Source of the DNA: Bacilli bacterium
GTDB lineage: Bacteria; Bacillota_I; Bacilli_A; RF39; UBA660
NCBI GenBank assembly: GCA_017460745.1
Contig: JAFUAL010000057.1
Coordinates: 1 to 64,000 of the forward strand
Direction of reading: 5' to 3'
Length of the DNA stretch: 64,000 nucleotides
The position numbers were made by a program, and so were the translations under genes. A model generated the notes under the pieces. The model searched no databases. It worked only from the letters and a program-made list of their open reading frames with translations, and was not told the origin of the DNA. Positions 7,876-16,082 of the stretch are shown piece after piece; the first letter of the stretch is position 1, and the number at the start of each line of letters is the position of its first letter.

Positions 7876-8745
7876 ATGGTAGTGAATATAGATGAATTAG
7901 AAAACAATCTTGATAGATTTCTTACAGACTTGAAAGATGATGAATTAGCAGATGGAAGTTTGGGTGTATATAAGACTAATGTTAATCAATTTGTAAATTA
8001 TTTAAAAGAAAATAATAAAAGTTCATTTGATAAAGAAACATATATAAATTATAGAAATTATATGAAGGATACCAAACACTATAAAATACCAACTATAAAT
8101 AAATATGTTGTAATACTCAATAAATATATTTCTTATCTAGGACATCCTGAATTAAAAATAAAACAGTTGAAATATCAAAGAAAGCATTATATTGACAATG
8201 TTCCAACTGTTATTGATTACAAAAGAATACTTAGGGCAGCAAAGAAAAATGATATTCAGGCATATTATGTTATTCAAATTGCATCATATACAGGGATGAG
8301 AGTTTCAGCTATATGTAATATAACTATTGAGGCATTAAAAGAATCTAAAAAGAATGATGATTATATTAAAATTCTATCTAAAGGAAAATATAATGAAGTT
8401 CCATTTCCAGCATGGTTAAGGAGAGAGGTATTACAATATGCAAAAGATTGTGGAATAAAAAGCGGATATTTATTTCCATCACCACGAAATAAAGATAAAC
8501 CTTTGTGTCGTAAAACAATGTGGAGCAAAGTTCATAAAGCAACAGGTAAAGCAAAAGTTGATTTGGATAAAGGTCATCCTCATGCATTTCGTCATCTTTT
8601 AGGAAAAGAAATAACAGCAGAACTTAATGACGATCAAGCGGTTTCTGATATTTTAGGACACGAAAGTAAGAAAACAACAGCATTGTATCAACAAAAAACA
8701 AAAAAGGAGATTTCTAAAATATTAAATAATTTTAGATTTAAATAG
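7876..8745 (+). CDS. Tyrosine recombinase/integrase
   Basis: About 289 residues from ATG 7876 (GAGGTGAT just upstream; a GTG at 7882 is also possible). An N-terminal SAM-like core-binding domain (YKTNVNQFVNYL) is followed by the catalytic domain with Arg in SYTGMRVSAI, a beta-hairpin Lys (SKGKYNEVPF), HAFRH, LGHES and the nucleophilic Tyr in TTALYQQ. This is the complete R-K-HxxR-H-Y set, so the enzyme should be active. There is no N-terminal AP2 arm-binding domain. Its position, between early genes and the packaging module and in the same orientation, is unusual for a phage integrase, which normally sits next to attP at one end. Confidence 0.88.
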   Translation: MVVNIDELENNLDRFLTDLKDDELADGSLGVYKTNVNQFVNYLKENNKSSFDKETYINYRNYMKDTKHYKIPTINKYVVILNKYISYLGHPELKIKQLKYQRKHYIDNVPTVIDYKRILRAAKKNDIQAYYVIQIASYTGMRVSAICNITIEALKESKKNDDYIKILSKGKYNEVPFPAWLRREVLQYAKDCGIKSGYLFPSPRNKDKPLCRKTMWSKVHKATGKAKVDLDKGHPHAFRHLLGKEITAELNDDQAVSDILGHESKKTTALYQQKTKKEISKILNNFRFK

Positions 8746-8752
8746 GAGTTAT

Positions 8753-8830
8753 ATGAAAATTAATTTGATATTGAAAATAGTATTATTTATATTAATGATA
8801 TTATGTGTGCTGGGGGTAATGATTAAATGA
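8753..8830 (+). CDS. 25-residue membrane micropeptide
   Basis: ATG 8753 follows AGGAGTTAT. The peptide is almost entirely one hydrophobic helix (LILKIVLFILMILCVLGVMI) and its stop overlaps the next ATG as ATGA. The ribosome site and coupling support translation, but at this length a leader role for the next gene is equally possible. Confidence 0.45.
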   Translation: MKINLILKIVLFILMILCVLGVMIK

Positions 8831-9042
8831 ATAGAGAAGAATATCTTGGTATTTTAGAAACTGAAAATGCCGAATTAAAAAAACAACTTAAAGCATACGA
8901 AAACATGAGAAAAGAAGCAAGAATATATATAAAAATTCATGGTCATTATGATATTGAGATAGGAAGAATAACATCAGAATTAACAGATGATGAACTAACT
9001 GACTTATTAAACATCTTAAACAAAGGAGGAGAAGATAAATGA
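8827..9042 (+). CDS. Small coiled-coil phage protein
   Basis: A 71-residue acidic protein that starts within the stop of the micropeptide (ATGA). The N-terminal half is heptad-like (LETENAELKKQLKAYENM) and the C-terminal half reads TSELTDDELTDLLNILNK. No family recognised. Confidence 0.55.
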   Translation: MNREEYLGILETENAELKKQLKAYENMRKEARIYIKIHGHYDIEIGRITSELTDDELTDLLNILNKGGEDK

Positions 9043-9302
9043 TGGATTTTATTGAATTTAAAGATTCTGGTATATGCAATATACAAGTTGATATGATTAT
9101 AAAGAAATTTACGTTATTACATCGAATATATAAAAATACTGATAATGAATATTGGTTATTAAGTTATACACCAAAAGCAAAAAGAAGATTAAAAGTTCAA
9201 ATAAAAGAAGAAGATGCAATTAAAATAATAAATACATTGCACTTAACACCATTTGAAGATTCATTTTTTAGAAATAGTATAACGTATGTTCCAACAACAT
9301 AA
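9039..9302 (+). CDS. Small phage protein of unknown function
   Basis: An 87-residue protein behind AAAGGAGGAG, overlapping the previous stop; a second ATG follows immediately. The sequence suggests beta strands with charged turns (NEYWLLSYTPKAKRRLKVQI). Not recognised. Confidence 0.55.
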   Translation: MMDFIEFKDSGICNIQVDMIIKKFTLLHRIYKNTDNEYWLLSYTPKAKRRLKVQIKEEDAIKIINTLHLTPFEDSFFRNSITYVPTT

Positions 9303-9320
9303 ATAAAGTAGGTGGTAATA

Positions 9321-9605
9321 ATGAATGACGTGAACTTTAATCCTAAAATAATTTGGGATAAATCAAAAGAAGGAGAATATAATCCTCATCATCATGTTTA
9401 TACGCATATTTCAGAAGATGGAGAACGTATGGATTGTAATCCAAAATCTTATGGATATATATTAGATTTAGAAGAAAAGTATAATAAAATTAAAGGTCAA
9501 CTAGAAGATATTAGAAATTATACAAAGCAAAGCGATCTGGATAAAATGTTATGGGGTAAAGAAATAATGAGAATATTAGATATAGAGGTAAAAAATGAAA
9601 AATAA
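9321..9605 (+). CDS. Small phage protein of unknown function
   Basis: ATG 9321 follows AGGTGGTAATA, giving 94 residues. The N-terminal half has aromatic and His-rich segments (YNPHHHVYTHISEDGE), the rest is helical and charged. It overlaps the next gene by 11 nt. Not recognised. Confidence 0.55.
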   Translation: MNDVNFNPKIIWDKSKEGEYNPHHHVYTHISEDGERMDCNPKSYGYILDLEEKYNKIKGQLEDIRNYTKQSDLDKMLWGKEIMRILDIEVKNEK

Positions 9606-9756
9606 AGTATTTATATTATTAGCAATAAAGAATATTGTAGCAATAATTTGTTTTACAATTTTATCAATAGTATTTAATCATTGGTGGATAGTTTTCTTTT
9701 CATTATTATTTCTAACAACTTTTGAAGAAAAGGAAGAAAAAGAAGATGATAGGTAG
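9595..9756 (+). CDS. 53-residue two-helix membrane protein
   Basis: ATG 9595 follows GAGGTAAAA. Two hydrophobic helices (VFILLAIKNIVAIICFTIL and WWIVFFSLLFL) and a Lys/Glu/Asp-rich tail ending at TAG 9754-9756. Overlaps both neighbours, as is common for tightly packed phage genes. Function unknown. Confidence 0.6.
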   Translation: MKNKVFILLAIKNIVAIICFTILSIVFNHWWIVFFSLLFLTTFEEKEEKEDDR

Positions 9757-9823
9757 TTTTATATTTGGTGTATTTATAGGAATTACTATAATGTGTTTAT
9801 TACAAATAAATAGAAAGGATTAA
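9746..9823 (+). CDS. 25-residue membrane peptide, DUF3789-like
   Basis: ATG 9746 opens a 25-codon frame ending at TAA 9821-9823. It consists of one transmembrane helix (FIFGVFIGITIMCLLQI) and a short basic tail (NRKD), the layout of the very short DUF3789 phage proteins. The match is by pattern only. Confidence 0.45.
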   Translation: MIGSFIFGVFIGITIMCLLQINRKD

Positions 9824-9825
9824 TT

Positions 9826-10092
9826 ATGGAATTATGGATTATGAGTCAGGACATGCATACCTTTATGGAATGTCATGCATTACATGTAGATGGTAATAGA
9901 GTTATGATGCTTGGTAGACTTGGTGGAAGAGAAACGATAGGAATTTATGAAACTGAAAAAAGAGCATTAGAAGTTCTAATAGATATTAAATCGTTTTTAT
10001 CAGGAAATACGATGAGAAAAGGATTAGTTAAAGGAATTGCATTTCCAAGTGAAAATACAAAAAAATTAATATATATAATGCCAGTAAAATAG
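9826..10092 (+). CDS. Small phage protein of unknown function
   Basis: An 88-residue protein starting two bases after the micropeptide stop, with AAAGGA upstream. Motif-like stretches are MELWIMSQDMHTFMECHAL, then YETEKRALEVL. It looks like a compact alpha/beta protein that recurs in firmicute prophages, but I cannot name a family. Confidence 0.55.
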   Translation: MELWIMSQDMHTFMECHALHVDGNRVMMLGRLGGRETIGIYETEKRALEVLIDIKSFLSGNTMRKGLVKGIAFPSENTKKLIYIMPVK

Positions 10093-10100
10093 GAGAAATT

Positions 10101-10508
10101 ATGAAAATAGGAGATTATGTAAGATATAAGCATTTGAATATAACACGAATTGCCAAAATAGTTGGGATAATAGAACCTGAATACGAAGGCGAAGAAAAAT
10201 ATTTCAATTTTGATGATGATATGGGAGCAAATGAAAGTGATATTATTGCTTATCATGAAGATATAGAAAGATTAATTTATTTTAATGATGTATTGTATAT
10301 TTATGATAAAGACTTCGGTAAATACTATAAAGGCGAAGTCCAATATGTGAATGGTCTTAAAAGAATTATTAATTATTTGGGTGATGATTATCTTAATTTA
10401 GAATATGAGATTATATCTGAAGAACATATTATTGTTGCTGGTATATTAACACATGAAGAATATGAAGATAGAATGTATAAAATTTTTAAAAAAGAAAAGG
10501 AGGAATAA
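10101..10508 (+). CDS. Small phage protein of unknown function
   Basis: A 135-residue acidic protein behind ATAGGAG. The first 20 residues (GDYVRYKHLNITRIAKIVGI) look like a small SH3-like beta barrel, as in several phage hypothetical proteins. The rest alternates Tyr-rich strands and acidic loops. Not recognised. Confidence 0.55.
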   Translation: MKIGDYVRYKHLNITRIAKIVGIIEPEYEGEEKYFNFDDDMGANESDIIAYHEDIERLIYFNDVLYIYDKDFGKYYKGEVQYVNGLKRIINYLGDDYLNLEYEIISEEHIIVAGILTHEEYEDRMYKIFKKEKEE

Positions 10509-10510
10509 AA

Positions 10511-10882
10511 ATGGTAGATGAAATGAAAGAAATTGTTGAGAAATTAGATAATTTAGATAATTATAGTATTGCATTGCCTCAAAAATTAAGTGTAGTGGAT
10601 TCCAAAGAACAGGATATATTACATTTAATTGAAAGTTCAAAAATAAGCACTTTTAATGCACATAAAATTCTAAAGGAATTAAAAGAAATAAGGCAAGAAA
10701 GAAGAAAAATAAAAAATGATATGGAATTATTAAAAGTCGTTGAAGATAATAGAGATTTACTTTCAACTAAACAAAAAAGAAATACATTAATTCAAAGAAT
10801 GATTGAAAGAAATAAATTTTTGAATGTTGAATATAAGAATAGACAATATAAACAAGATGAATTAGAAGAAAAACTTAAATAG
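10511..10882 (+). CDS. Helical phage protein of unknown function
   Basis: A 123-residue, strongly charged protein predicted almost wholly helical, with AAAGGAGG upstream. It lies just before the probable late regulator and could belong to the same control unit, but no motif shows this. Confidence 0.55.
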   Translation: MVDEMKEIVEKLDNLDNYSIALPQKLSVVDSKEQDILHLIESSKISTFNAHKILKELKEIRQERRKIKNDMELLKVVEDNRDLLSTKQKRNTLIQRMIERNKFLNVEYKNRQYKQDELEEKLK

Positions 10883-10899
10883 TAATTTGGAGGGCAATG

Positions 10900-11352
10900 A
10901 TGGATTATAAAGAATATCATAAAACATATTATAATTTCAAAAGAGCCAAAAATAAATTACATAAAATTGAAGATGAATTAGCAGATGTAATAAATGCACT
11001 ATTGTCAGTAACATCACAAATAAAAGATATTGTTTCTTTTGGTGGATTTAATAGTGATAAGATGCTAAGTCTAACAACTAGAAAGGATGAGTTGGAGCAG
11101 CAGGAAATATTAGCAAGAGATTTATTAAAGGTTAGAGAAAAACAAAATATAGATGCAGAAAAGGAGTTAAGAAAGAGTAAGGAAAGTAAGGATATTATTT
11201 ATTATAGGTATTTTATAGACCATATTAAAGTGAAAGATATATCCAAAGAAATACCATTAGCTCGTGAATATACATATGAACTATTAAAACAAATTAAAGT
11301 AGATATTACTAATATAGAACAGGAAATACGAGAAAAATATAAAAAAAAATAA
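10900..11352 (+). CDS. Probable phage late-gene transcription activator (sigma-like/ArpU-type)
   Basis: About 150 residues; GGAGGG favours ATG 10900 over the adjacent ATG 10897. The N-terminal two thirds are coiled-coil helices; the C-terminal segment (IIYYRYFIDHIKVKDISKEI, then EYTYELLKQIK) resembles sigma region 4/ArpU-like helix-turn-helix proteins that switch on late genes in Gram-positive phages. Its position, immediately before a promoter without a -35 box but with tandem 10-bp repeats and followed by the packaging genes, supports this role. The family assignment is by pattern and context, not by a strong motif. Confidence 0.6.
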   Translation: MDYKEYHKTYYNFKRAKNKLHKIEDELADVINALLSVTSQIKDIVSFGGFNSDKMLSLTTRKDELEQQEILARDLLKVREKQNIDAEKELRKSKESKDIIYYRYFIDHIKVKDISKEIPLAREYTYELLKQIKVDITNIEQEIREKYKKK

Positions 11353-11357
11353 AAGAA

Positions 11358-11387
11358 CTTACAAAATCTTACAAAATCTTAAAAAAT
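11358..11387 (+). repeat. Three tandem 10-bp repeats, candidate activator site
   Basis: CTTACAAAAT occurs twice (11358-11367 and 11368-11377) and is followed by CTTAAAAAAT (11378-11387). The 10-bp period places each copy on the same face of the helix. The array covers the -35 position of the promoter that follows, as expected for a class II activator site. Confidence 0.6.
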
Positions 11388-11390
11388 TTG

Positions 11391-11399
11391 TGTTAGAAT
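11391..11399 (+). promoter_or_regulatory. Candidate late promoter (extended -10)
   Basis: TGT followed by TAGAAT forms an extended -10 element. No recognisable -35 box lies 17 bp upstream; that place is occupied by the tandem repeats. Transcription would start near 11406 and read into HNH, terminase and structural genes. Confidence 0.5.
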
Positions 11400-11423
11400 G
11401 ATAATATGGAAGTGACTTCCAGA

Positions 11424-11449
11424 GAGGACAATTATATTGTTCTTTTTTT
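11424..11449 (+). terminator. Hairpin plus T-run just after the late promoter (possible attenuator)
   Basis: AGGACAAT and ATTGTTCT pair (8 bp with one G-U) around a TAT loop and are followed by seven Ts. A short palindrome, GGAAGT-G-ACTTCC, lies just before it at 11408-11420. This would stop early read-through or attenuate the late operon unless antiterminated. Confidence 0.55.
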
Positions 11450-11468
11450 GTTTGTAAGGAGTAATACT

Positions 11469-11834
11469 ATGTTAAAGACTTGTAGTAGATGTGGTATAGT
11501 TCCTGAAAATCATATATGTCCATATAAAAAGCATCGCAATAAAGATAGCGATGATAAACTGAATAAGTTTAGAAAGTCTAAGCAATGGACTAATAAAAGT
11601 ATAGAGGTAAGAACACGAGATAAGTTCTTATGTCAGGTATGTATTAGAAATAAATATAATACAATCAATACCTATAACTATAATAAACTGGAAGTTCATC
11701 ACATAATACCATTGCATGAAAATTTTGATAAGAGACTTGATAACGATAATTTAATTACTTTATGTTGTTATCATCATAAACTTGCTGATTTAGGACAGAT
11801 TCCAAGAGGAGAATTACAAGAGATGCTTTTGTAA
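11469..11834 (+). CDS. HNH endonuclease
   Basis: ATG 11469 follows AAGGAG, giving 121 residues. An N-terminal CSRC and a later CPYK suggest one zinc site; the HNH core is VHHIIPL, then NLITLCCYHHK, with the CQVC pair bracketing it. Genes of this type directly before terminase are typical of cos-packaging HK97-like phages, where the HNH protein stimulates TerL cleavage at cos. The neighbours fit that layout. Confidence 0.9.
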   Translation: MLKTCSRCGIVPENHICPYKKHRNKDSDDKLNKFRKSKQWTNKSIEVRTRDKFLCQVCIRNKYNTINTYNYNKLEVHHIIPLHENFDKRLDNDNLITLCCYHHKLADLGQIPRGELQEMLL

Positions 11835-11930
11835 TCCCGCCCTATACCATAAGGGCAAATGATTTTTTAGGAAGTAGACCTCACATCCCACCTCCGTTCA
11901 CACAAAATATAATTTTTCATAAGTTTTTTT
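11835..11930 (+). other. Candidate cos/packaging region
   Basis: This non-coding gap between the HNH and TerS genes is where cos lies in related phages. It is C-rich against an AT-rich background and contains a hairpin (GCCCT at 11841-11845 paired with AGGGC) and a pyrimidine-rich stretch (CACATCCCACCTCCG). No cleavage site can be identified by eye. Confidence 0.35.
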
Positions 11931-11949
11931 GGAAAGGAGTTGTTTGAAG

Positions 11950-12294
11950 ATGAGTTTAGAACAGCAAGCTCAAGAAATTCTTAAAATTGCAGAACAACAT
12001 GGTGTAGAACAAAACTTTTTATTCTTAACGACATTTAAAAGATATCAAGTGCAATTAAAAATACTTGAAGATTTAAAAAAGAAAATCGAAGAAAGCGGTG
12101 CATTGGTAACGAAGGAATATGTTAAGGGTAGAGAAAACCTATACACCAATCCAGCAATTAGTGAATTTAATAAAACATCAACTTCAGCAAATCAGACAGT
12201 TGCTATTTTGATTAAAATAATAAAATCATTAAGAACTGATGGCGAAGATGATGATAAAGAAGATGAACTTTTAAAAGCACTAGGGATTAAGTAA
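11950..12294 (+). CDS. Terminase small subunit, P27 family
   Basis: About 114 residues from ATG 11950 (AAAGGAG upstream; TTG 11944 is an alternative). The sequence has the P27-family layout: N-terminal helix, ILEDLKKKIEESGALV, then GRENLYTNPAISEFNKT and a C-terminal helix with LIKIIKSL. It binds the packaging site and recruits TerL. The stop overlaps the TerL start. Confidence 0.85.
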   Translation: MSLEQQAQEILKIAEQHGVEQNFLFLTTFKRYQVQLKILEDLKKKIEESGALVTKEYVKGRENLYTNPAISEFNKTSTSANQTVAILIKIIKSLRTDGEDDDKEDELLKALGIK

Positions 12295-13985
12295 TGGATA
12301 ATAAAGCATACAAATATGCTAAGTGGTGTATTCGTTCCAAATTTGTTCCGAAATATGTAAAAAAGCAATGCAAAGAATTTATTAAAATTGCAAATGGAAA
12401 AGAAAAAAAATATTATTTAAATGAAGAGAAAATAAGTCAGATAGAAAATATCTTGAAATTACTAATAATGCCAAAAGGATTAAAAGCAGGTAAAACTCTT
12501 TATGAGTGCACCTCAAATTATCAGTGGCTTTTTTTTATATCTATTTTAGCAATCGTTAGAAGAGATAATCCTGATAAAAGAAAATATGAAACAGCATTAT
12601 TAGAAATAGCAAGAAAGAATTTTAAAACTTATACAATAGCAACATTATTCATATTGCTTATGATAATGGAACCTAGATATAGTAAGTTTTATTCTGTTGC
12701 ACCTGATGGATCGTTATCAAGAGAAGTTAAGACAGCAATAGAAGAAACATTAAGGGCAAGTCCAATGATTTATCTTCATCGTGATGAACCTAGATTCAAA
12801 TTATTAAGAGATTCAATAGAATTTTTATTGAAAGGTAATAAATATTTTCCTTTAAATTATTCTAACTCTCGTATGGATGGTAAATTACCAAATGTCTTTT
12901 TAGCAGATGAAGTCGGTGCATTGCCTAATTCATATGCAATTGAGGCAATGAGGTCAGGACAATTAAATATATTAAATAAACTTGGTTGCATAATTTCTAC
13001 TAAATATCCAACAATAAATAATCCATTTGAGGATGAGGTTGCTTATGCAAAAAGAGTATTGGATAAATTAGAAAAAGATGAGACCATTTTTGCTTTATTA
13101 TATGAACCTGATGATACGAAAAACTGGACTACTGATGATTTAATTCTAAAACAAGCAAATCCAGTTGCATTGGAAATTCCTGAAATATGGGAAGATTTAT
13201 TAAAGAAAAGAGCTAGAGCAATTGCAATTGAAAGTTCAAGAGAAAATTTCTTAACAAAACATTGTAATATCATTTATCAGGGCATGGGAACAGAATCTTA
13301 TGTTGATGTAAATGATTTAATGCAATGCAAAGTTAGTCATATTGATTGGAAAGATAGAGAAGTATATTTAGGTGTTGACTTATCAATGTCAAACGATAAC
13401 TGTGCTGTTGGAATGGTTGCTGAAGATGAAGGAAAAATATTAGGAGAGGCAATTTCTTTTATTCCTGAAGATAGAATTGATGAAAAAACTCAATATGAAA
13501 AAGTAAATTATAGAAATTTCATAAAAGCAATGAAATGTATAGCATGCGGACATAAGACAGTTGATTATGCTGTAATAGAGGATTATGTATTTCATATTGA
13601 AGAAAAATATGGTGTAAAAGTAAAAGCACTCGGATACGATAAATGGAATGCTTTGTCATCAGCACAAAAGTGGGAAAATGGAGATAATGGTAAATATGAG
13701 GCAATTAATTGCATTCAAATAAGACAACACTCCGATACATTGCATCCACCAACAAAATTATTATATGAAAAGATAGTTAATAAAGAATTTCAATATGAAG
13801 ATAATAAATTGTTAGAAATAAATTTTGAAAATGCAAGATGCACCTATGACACTAATATGAACCGTTATGTTACAAAAAAGAAATCAACAGGAAAAGTAGA
13901 TATGGTTGTAGCATTAATAAATGCATGTTATTTATTGCAACAAGATATTATATTTGAAGATGGATTTATAGTTCAAGTGTTCTAG
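12294..13985 (+). CDS. Terminase large subunit
   Basis: This 563-residue protein contains the ATPase motor and nuclease of DNA packaging. The deviant Walker A is ARKNFKT (about residues 106-112), Walker B is VFLADEVGALP, and the nuclease domain begins near YLGVDLSMSNDN with the metal-binding Asp. Length and order are typical of the Terminase_1/YmfN group paired with P27 small subunits. It overlaps TerS by one base and is followed by the portal gene. Confidence 0.95.
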   Translation: MDNKAYKYAKWCIRSKFVPKYVKKQCKEFIKIANGKEKKYYLNEEKISQIENILKLLIMPKGLKAGKTLYECTSNYQWLFFISILAIVRRDNPDKRKYETALLEIARKNFKTYTIATLFILLMIMEPRYSKFYSVAPDGSLSREVKTAIEETLRASPMIYLHRDEPRFKLLRDSIEFLLKGNKYFPLNYSNSRMDGKLPNVFLADEVGALPNSYAIEAMRSGQLNILNKLGCIISTKYPTINNPFEDEVAYAKRVLDKLEKDETIFALLYEPDDTKNWTTDDLILKQANPVALEIPEIWEDLLKKRARAIAIESSRENFLTKHCNIIYQGMGTESYVDVNDLMQCKVSHIDWKDREVYLGVDLSMSNDNCAVGMVAEDEGKILGEAISFIPEDRIDEKTQYEKVNYRNFIKAMKCIACGHKTVDYAVIEDYVFHIEEKYGVKVKALGYDKWNALSSAQKWENGDNGKYEAINCIQIRQHSDTLHPPTKLLYEKIVNKEFQYEDNKLLEINFENARCTYDTNMNRYVTKKKSTGKVDMVVALINACYLLQQDIIFEDGFIVQVF

Positions 13986-14003
13986 GAATAGGAGGTGATT
14001 AAA

Positions 14004-15287
14004 GTGAGTGTATTAGATTTTTTTGTAAAAAGGGAAAGTGAATTTGATGTAAATTCTTTGGACGATCCATTATTACAGGCATTAATTAGTGATGTAGAAA
14101 TTGATAGAAAAAAAGCATTGTCTATTCCAATAGTTAGTAGTTCAGTTGATTTAGTATGTGATACTTTTGCAATGATACCTTTTAAATTATATAAACAAGA
14201 AAAAAATAAAAAAGGTAAAAGAACAACTAAAGAAATAGATGATATAAGAGTAAATATTGTTAATGATGATACAGGAGATACATTAGATGGTTTTCAATTT
14301 AAAAAAGCAATATGTGAAGATTACCTATTAGGTAAAGGTGGATATGCATTTATAAAAAAGATAGGTAATGAATTTAAAGGATTGTATTATGTAGAGGATA
14401 AATGGATACAAATAAATAAAAATGCCGATCCTGTATATAAAAATTTTGACATTATGGTTAATGAAAAAATGTTTTTTCCATATCAATTTTTAAAACTTTT
14501 GAGAAATACGAAAGATGGTGCAAGTGGAATAGGATTAACAAGTCAAATATCTAGAGCATTAAAAACAGCATTTCAAAGATTGTTATATGAGTTTGACTTG
14601 GCATCAACAGGTGGAAGTAGAAAAGGATTTATTAAATCTCAAAAGCACTTAGATGAAAGAGCAGTAAAAGCATTAAAAGAATCGTGGGAAAAATATTATT
14701 CAGGAAATGCAAATACTGTTATTTTAAATGATGGTATGGAGTTTCAAGAGGCAAGTAATACATCAAAAGAAAATGAAATTAATGAAAAAAACAAAACATT
14801 TATCTCTGAAATAAGGGATATTTTTCATATTTATGATAATTATGACACTTTTATAAAAAATGGAATAATGCCAATAGCAACCGCATTTGCAACCGCATTA
14901 AATAGAGATTTATTGCTTGAAAAGGAAAAAAAAGAATATTATTTTGCACCTGATTTAACAGAATTGTTAAAGGGTTCAATGATAGAAAGGTATAAAGCAT
15001 ATGAAATTGCTATAAAAAATGGTTTTAAAACAAGAAATGAAATCAGATATATGGAAGATGATGATGCGATTGATGGACTAGATACTATTAATTTAGGACT
15101 TGGAGATGTATTACTAAACGTTGAATCAGGAGAAATATATGTTCCAAATACCAACAAAATTGTAAAAATGGGAGAAAATGAAACAATAACAAAAGAAAAT
15201 GAGACAGATAATCTTCCAAATAATAACAACGATATTACTGATAATATAGACAATCAAAGTGAAGGAGGTGAGGAAGATGAACGTTGA
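14004..15287 (+). CDS. Portal protein (HK97 type)
   Basis: Starts at GTG 14004, 8 nt after AGGAGG; an in-frame GTG at 13995 overlaps that site. About 427 residues with the portal pattern SIPIVSSSVDLVCDTFAMIPFKLY at the N-terminus, a central LLRNTKDGASGIGLTS region, and a disordered Asn/Glu-rich tail. Portal proteins form the 12-mer DNA channel at one capsid vertex. The end overlaps the protease start. Confidence 0.93.
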   Translation: MSVLDFFVKRESEFDVNSLDDPLLQALISDVEIDRKKALSIPIVSSSVDLVCDTFAMIPFKLYKQEKNKKGKRTTKEIDDIRVNIVNDDTGDTLDGFQFKKAICEDYLLGKGGYAFIKKIGNEFKGLYYVEDKWIQINKNADPVYKNFDIMVNEKMFFPYQFLKLLRNTKDGASGIGLTSQISRALKTAFQRLLYEFDLASTGGSRKGFIKSQKHLDERAVKALKESWEKYYSGNANTVILNDGMEFQEASNTSKENEINEKNKTFISEIRDIFHIYDNYDTFIKNGIMPIATAFATALNRDLLLEKEKKEYYFAPDLTELLKGSMIERYKAYEIAIKNGFKTRNEIRYMEDDDAIDGLDTINLGLGDVLLNVESGEIYVPNTNKIVKMGENETITKENETDNLPNNNNDITDNIDNQSEGGEEDER

Positions 15288-16044
15288 GATAAGAGAAGAT
15301 TCCGTAAGAATTACTGGTTATGTTAATGCGGTGGAAAGATTATCAAAACCTATAACAGAGAATATACATGGAAAAGTTAGAACATTTTTAGAAAGAATTA
15401 AGGCAGGAACATTTAGAAAAGCAATAAAAAGGAATAATAATATTCTTGTTTTATTAAATCACGATAAAAATAGAGTTCTTGCAACTACTAAAAATGATAC
15501 AGCAAAATTGGTTGAAGATAATATTGGATTAAGGGCAGATGTAACTATATATGATAAAGATGTTATAGAAAAAGCTCGAAATAATCAATTAGTAGGATGG
15601 AGTTTTGGTTTTTATCCTAATTCAGATGATTTAGGAAGTGAAGGAAAAAATGAAATTAGAACAATTACAGACTTAGATTTATTGGAAGTTTCTATTTTAG
15701 ATGACACTAAATCACCAGCATACAATGGAACAAGTATTTATGCTAGATCAGAAGATGCTAATCTCATTTATAGAACTAGAATGCTTGAAGATGAGGAATC
15801 AGAAGAAAGAGAAGAAGAATCCGAAAGTGAAATTGTTACAGATGAAAAATTAGATAGTTTAGCAAATAGAATTGCTGAAAAAATTGTTGAAAAAATGGCA
15901 GGTGCTGAGGAAGAAAAGACAATACCTGAAGATGAGTCAGCTGAAGAAGAAAAAGAAACAGATGATAATTCAACAGAAGAAGGTAAAAGGGATATTGATT
16001 ATTCTTCATTTGAAGAAAGAATATCTAAATTAAAAAGAACCTGA
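15277..16044 (+). CDS. HK97-family prohead protease
   Basis: ATG 15277 follows GGAGGTGA, giving 255 residues. The S78 catalytic set is visible: His in LLNHDKNRVLA, Ser in VGWSFGF, Glu in LDLLEVSIL. The last 90 residues are very rich in Glu and may act as scaffold. It cleaves the capsid delta domain during prohead maturation. Confidence 0.92.
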   Translation: MNVEIREDSVRITGYVNAVERLSKPITENIHGKVRTFLERIKAGTFRKAIKRNNNILVLLNHDKNRVLATTKNDTAKLVEDNIGLRADVTIYDKDVIEKARNNQLVGWSFGFYPNSDDLGSEGKNEIRTITDLDLLEVSILDDTKSPAYNGTSIYARSEDANLIYRTRMLEDEESEEREEESESEIVTDEKLDSLANRIAEKIVEKMAGAEEEKTIPEDESAEEEKETDDNSTEEGKRDIDYSSFEERISKLKRT

Positions 16045-16082
16045 ACATTTATGTTTAAAAATATATAAGGAGGGATAAAAAT

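Noticed and set aside
11358-11387. Tandem repeats as a CRISPR-like array
   Set aside because: The units are 10 bp and contiguous with no spacers; they overlap a promoter.
14939-15253. Antisense open frames such as this one, and similar ones at 24003-24329, 31995-32429 and 54342-54592
   Set aside because: They lie opposite strongly supported genes, have no ribosome sites and give low-complexity hydrophobic translations typical of shadows in AT-rich DNA.
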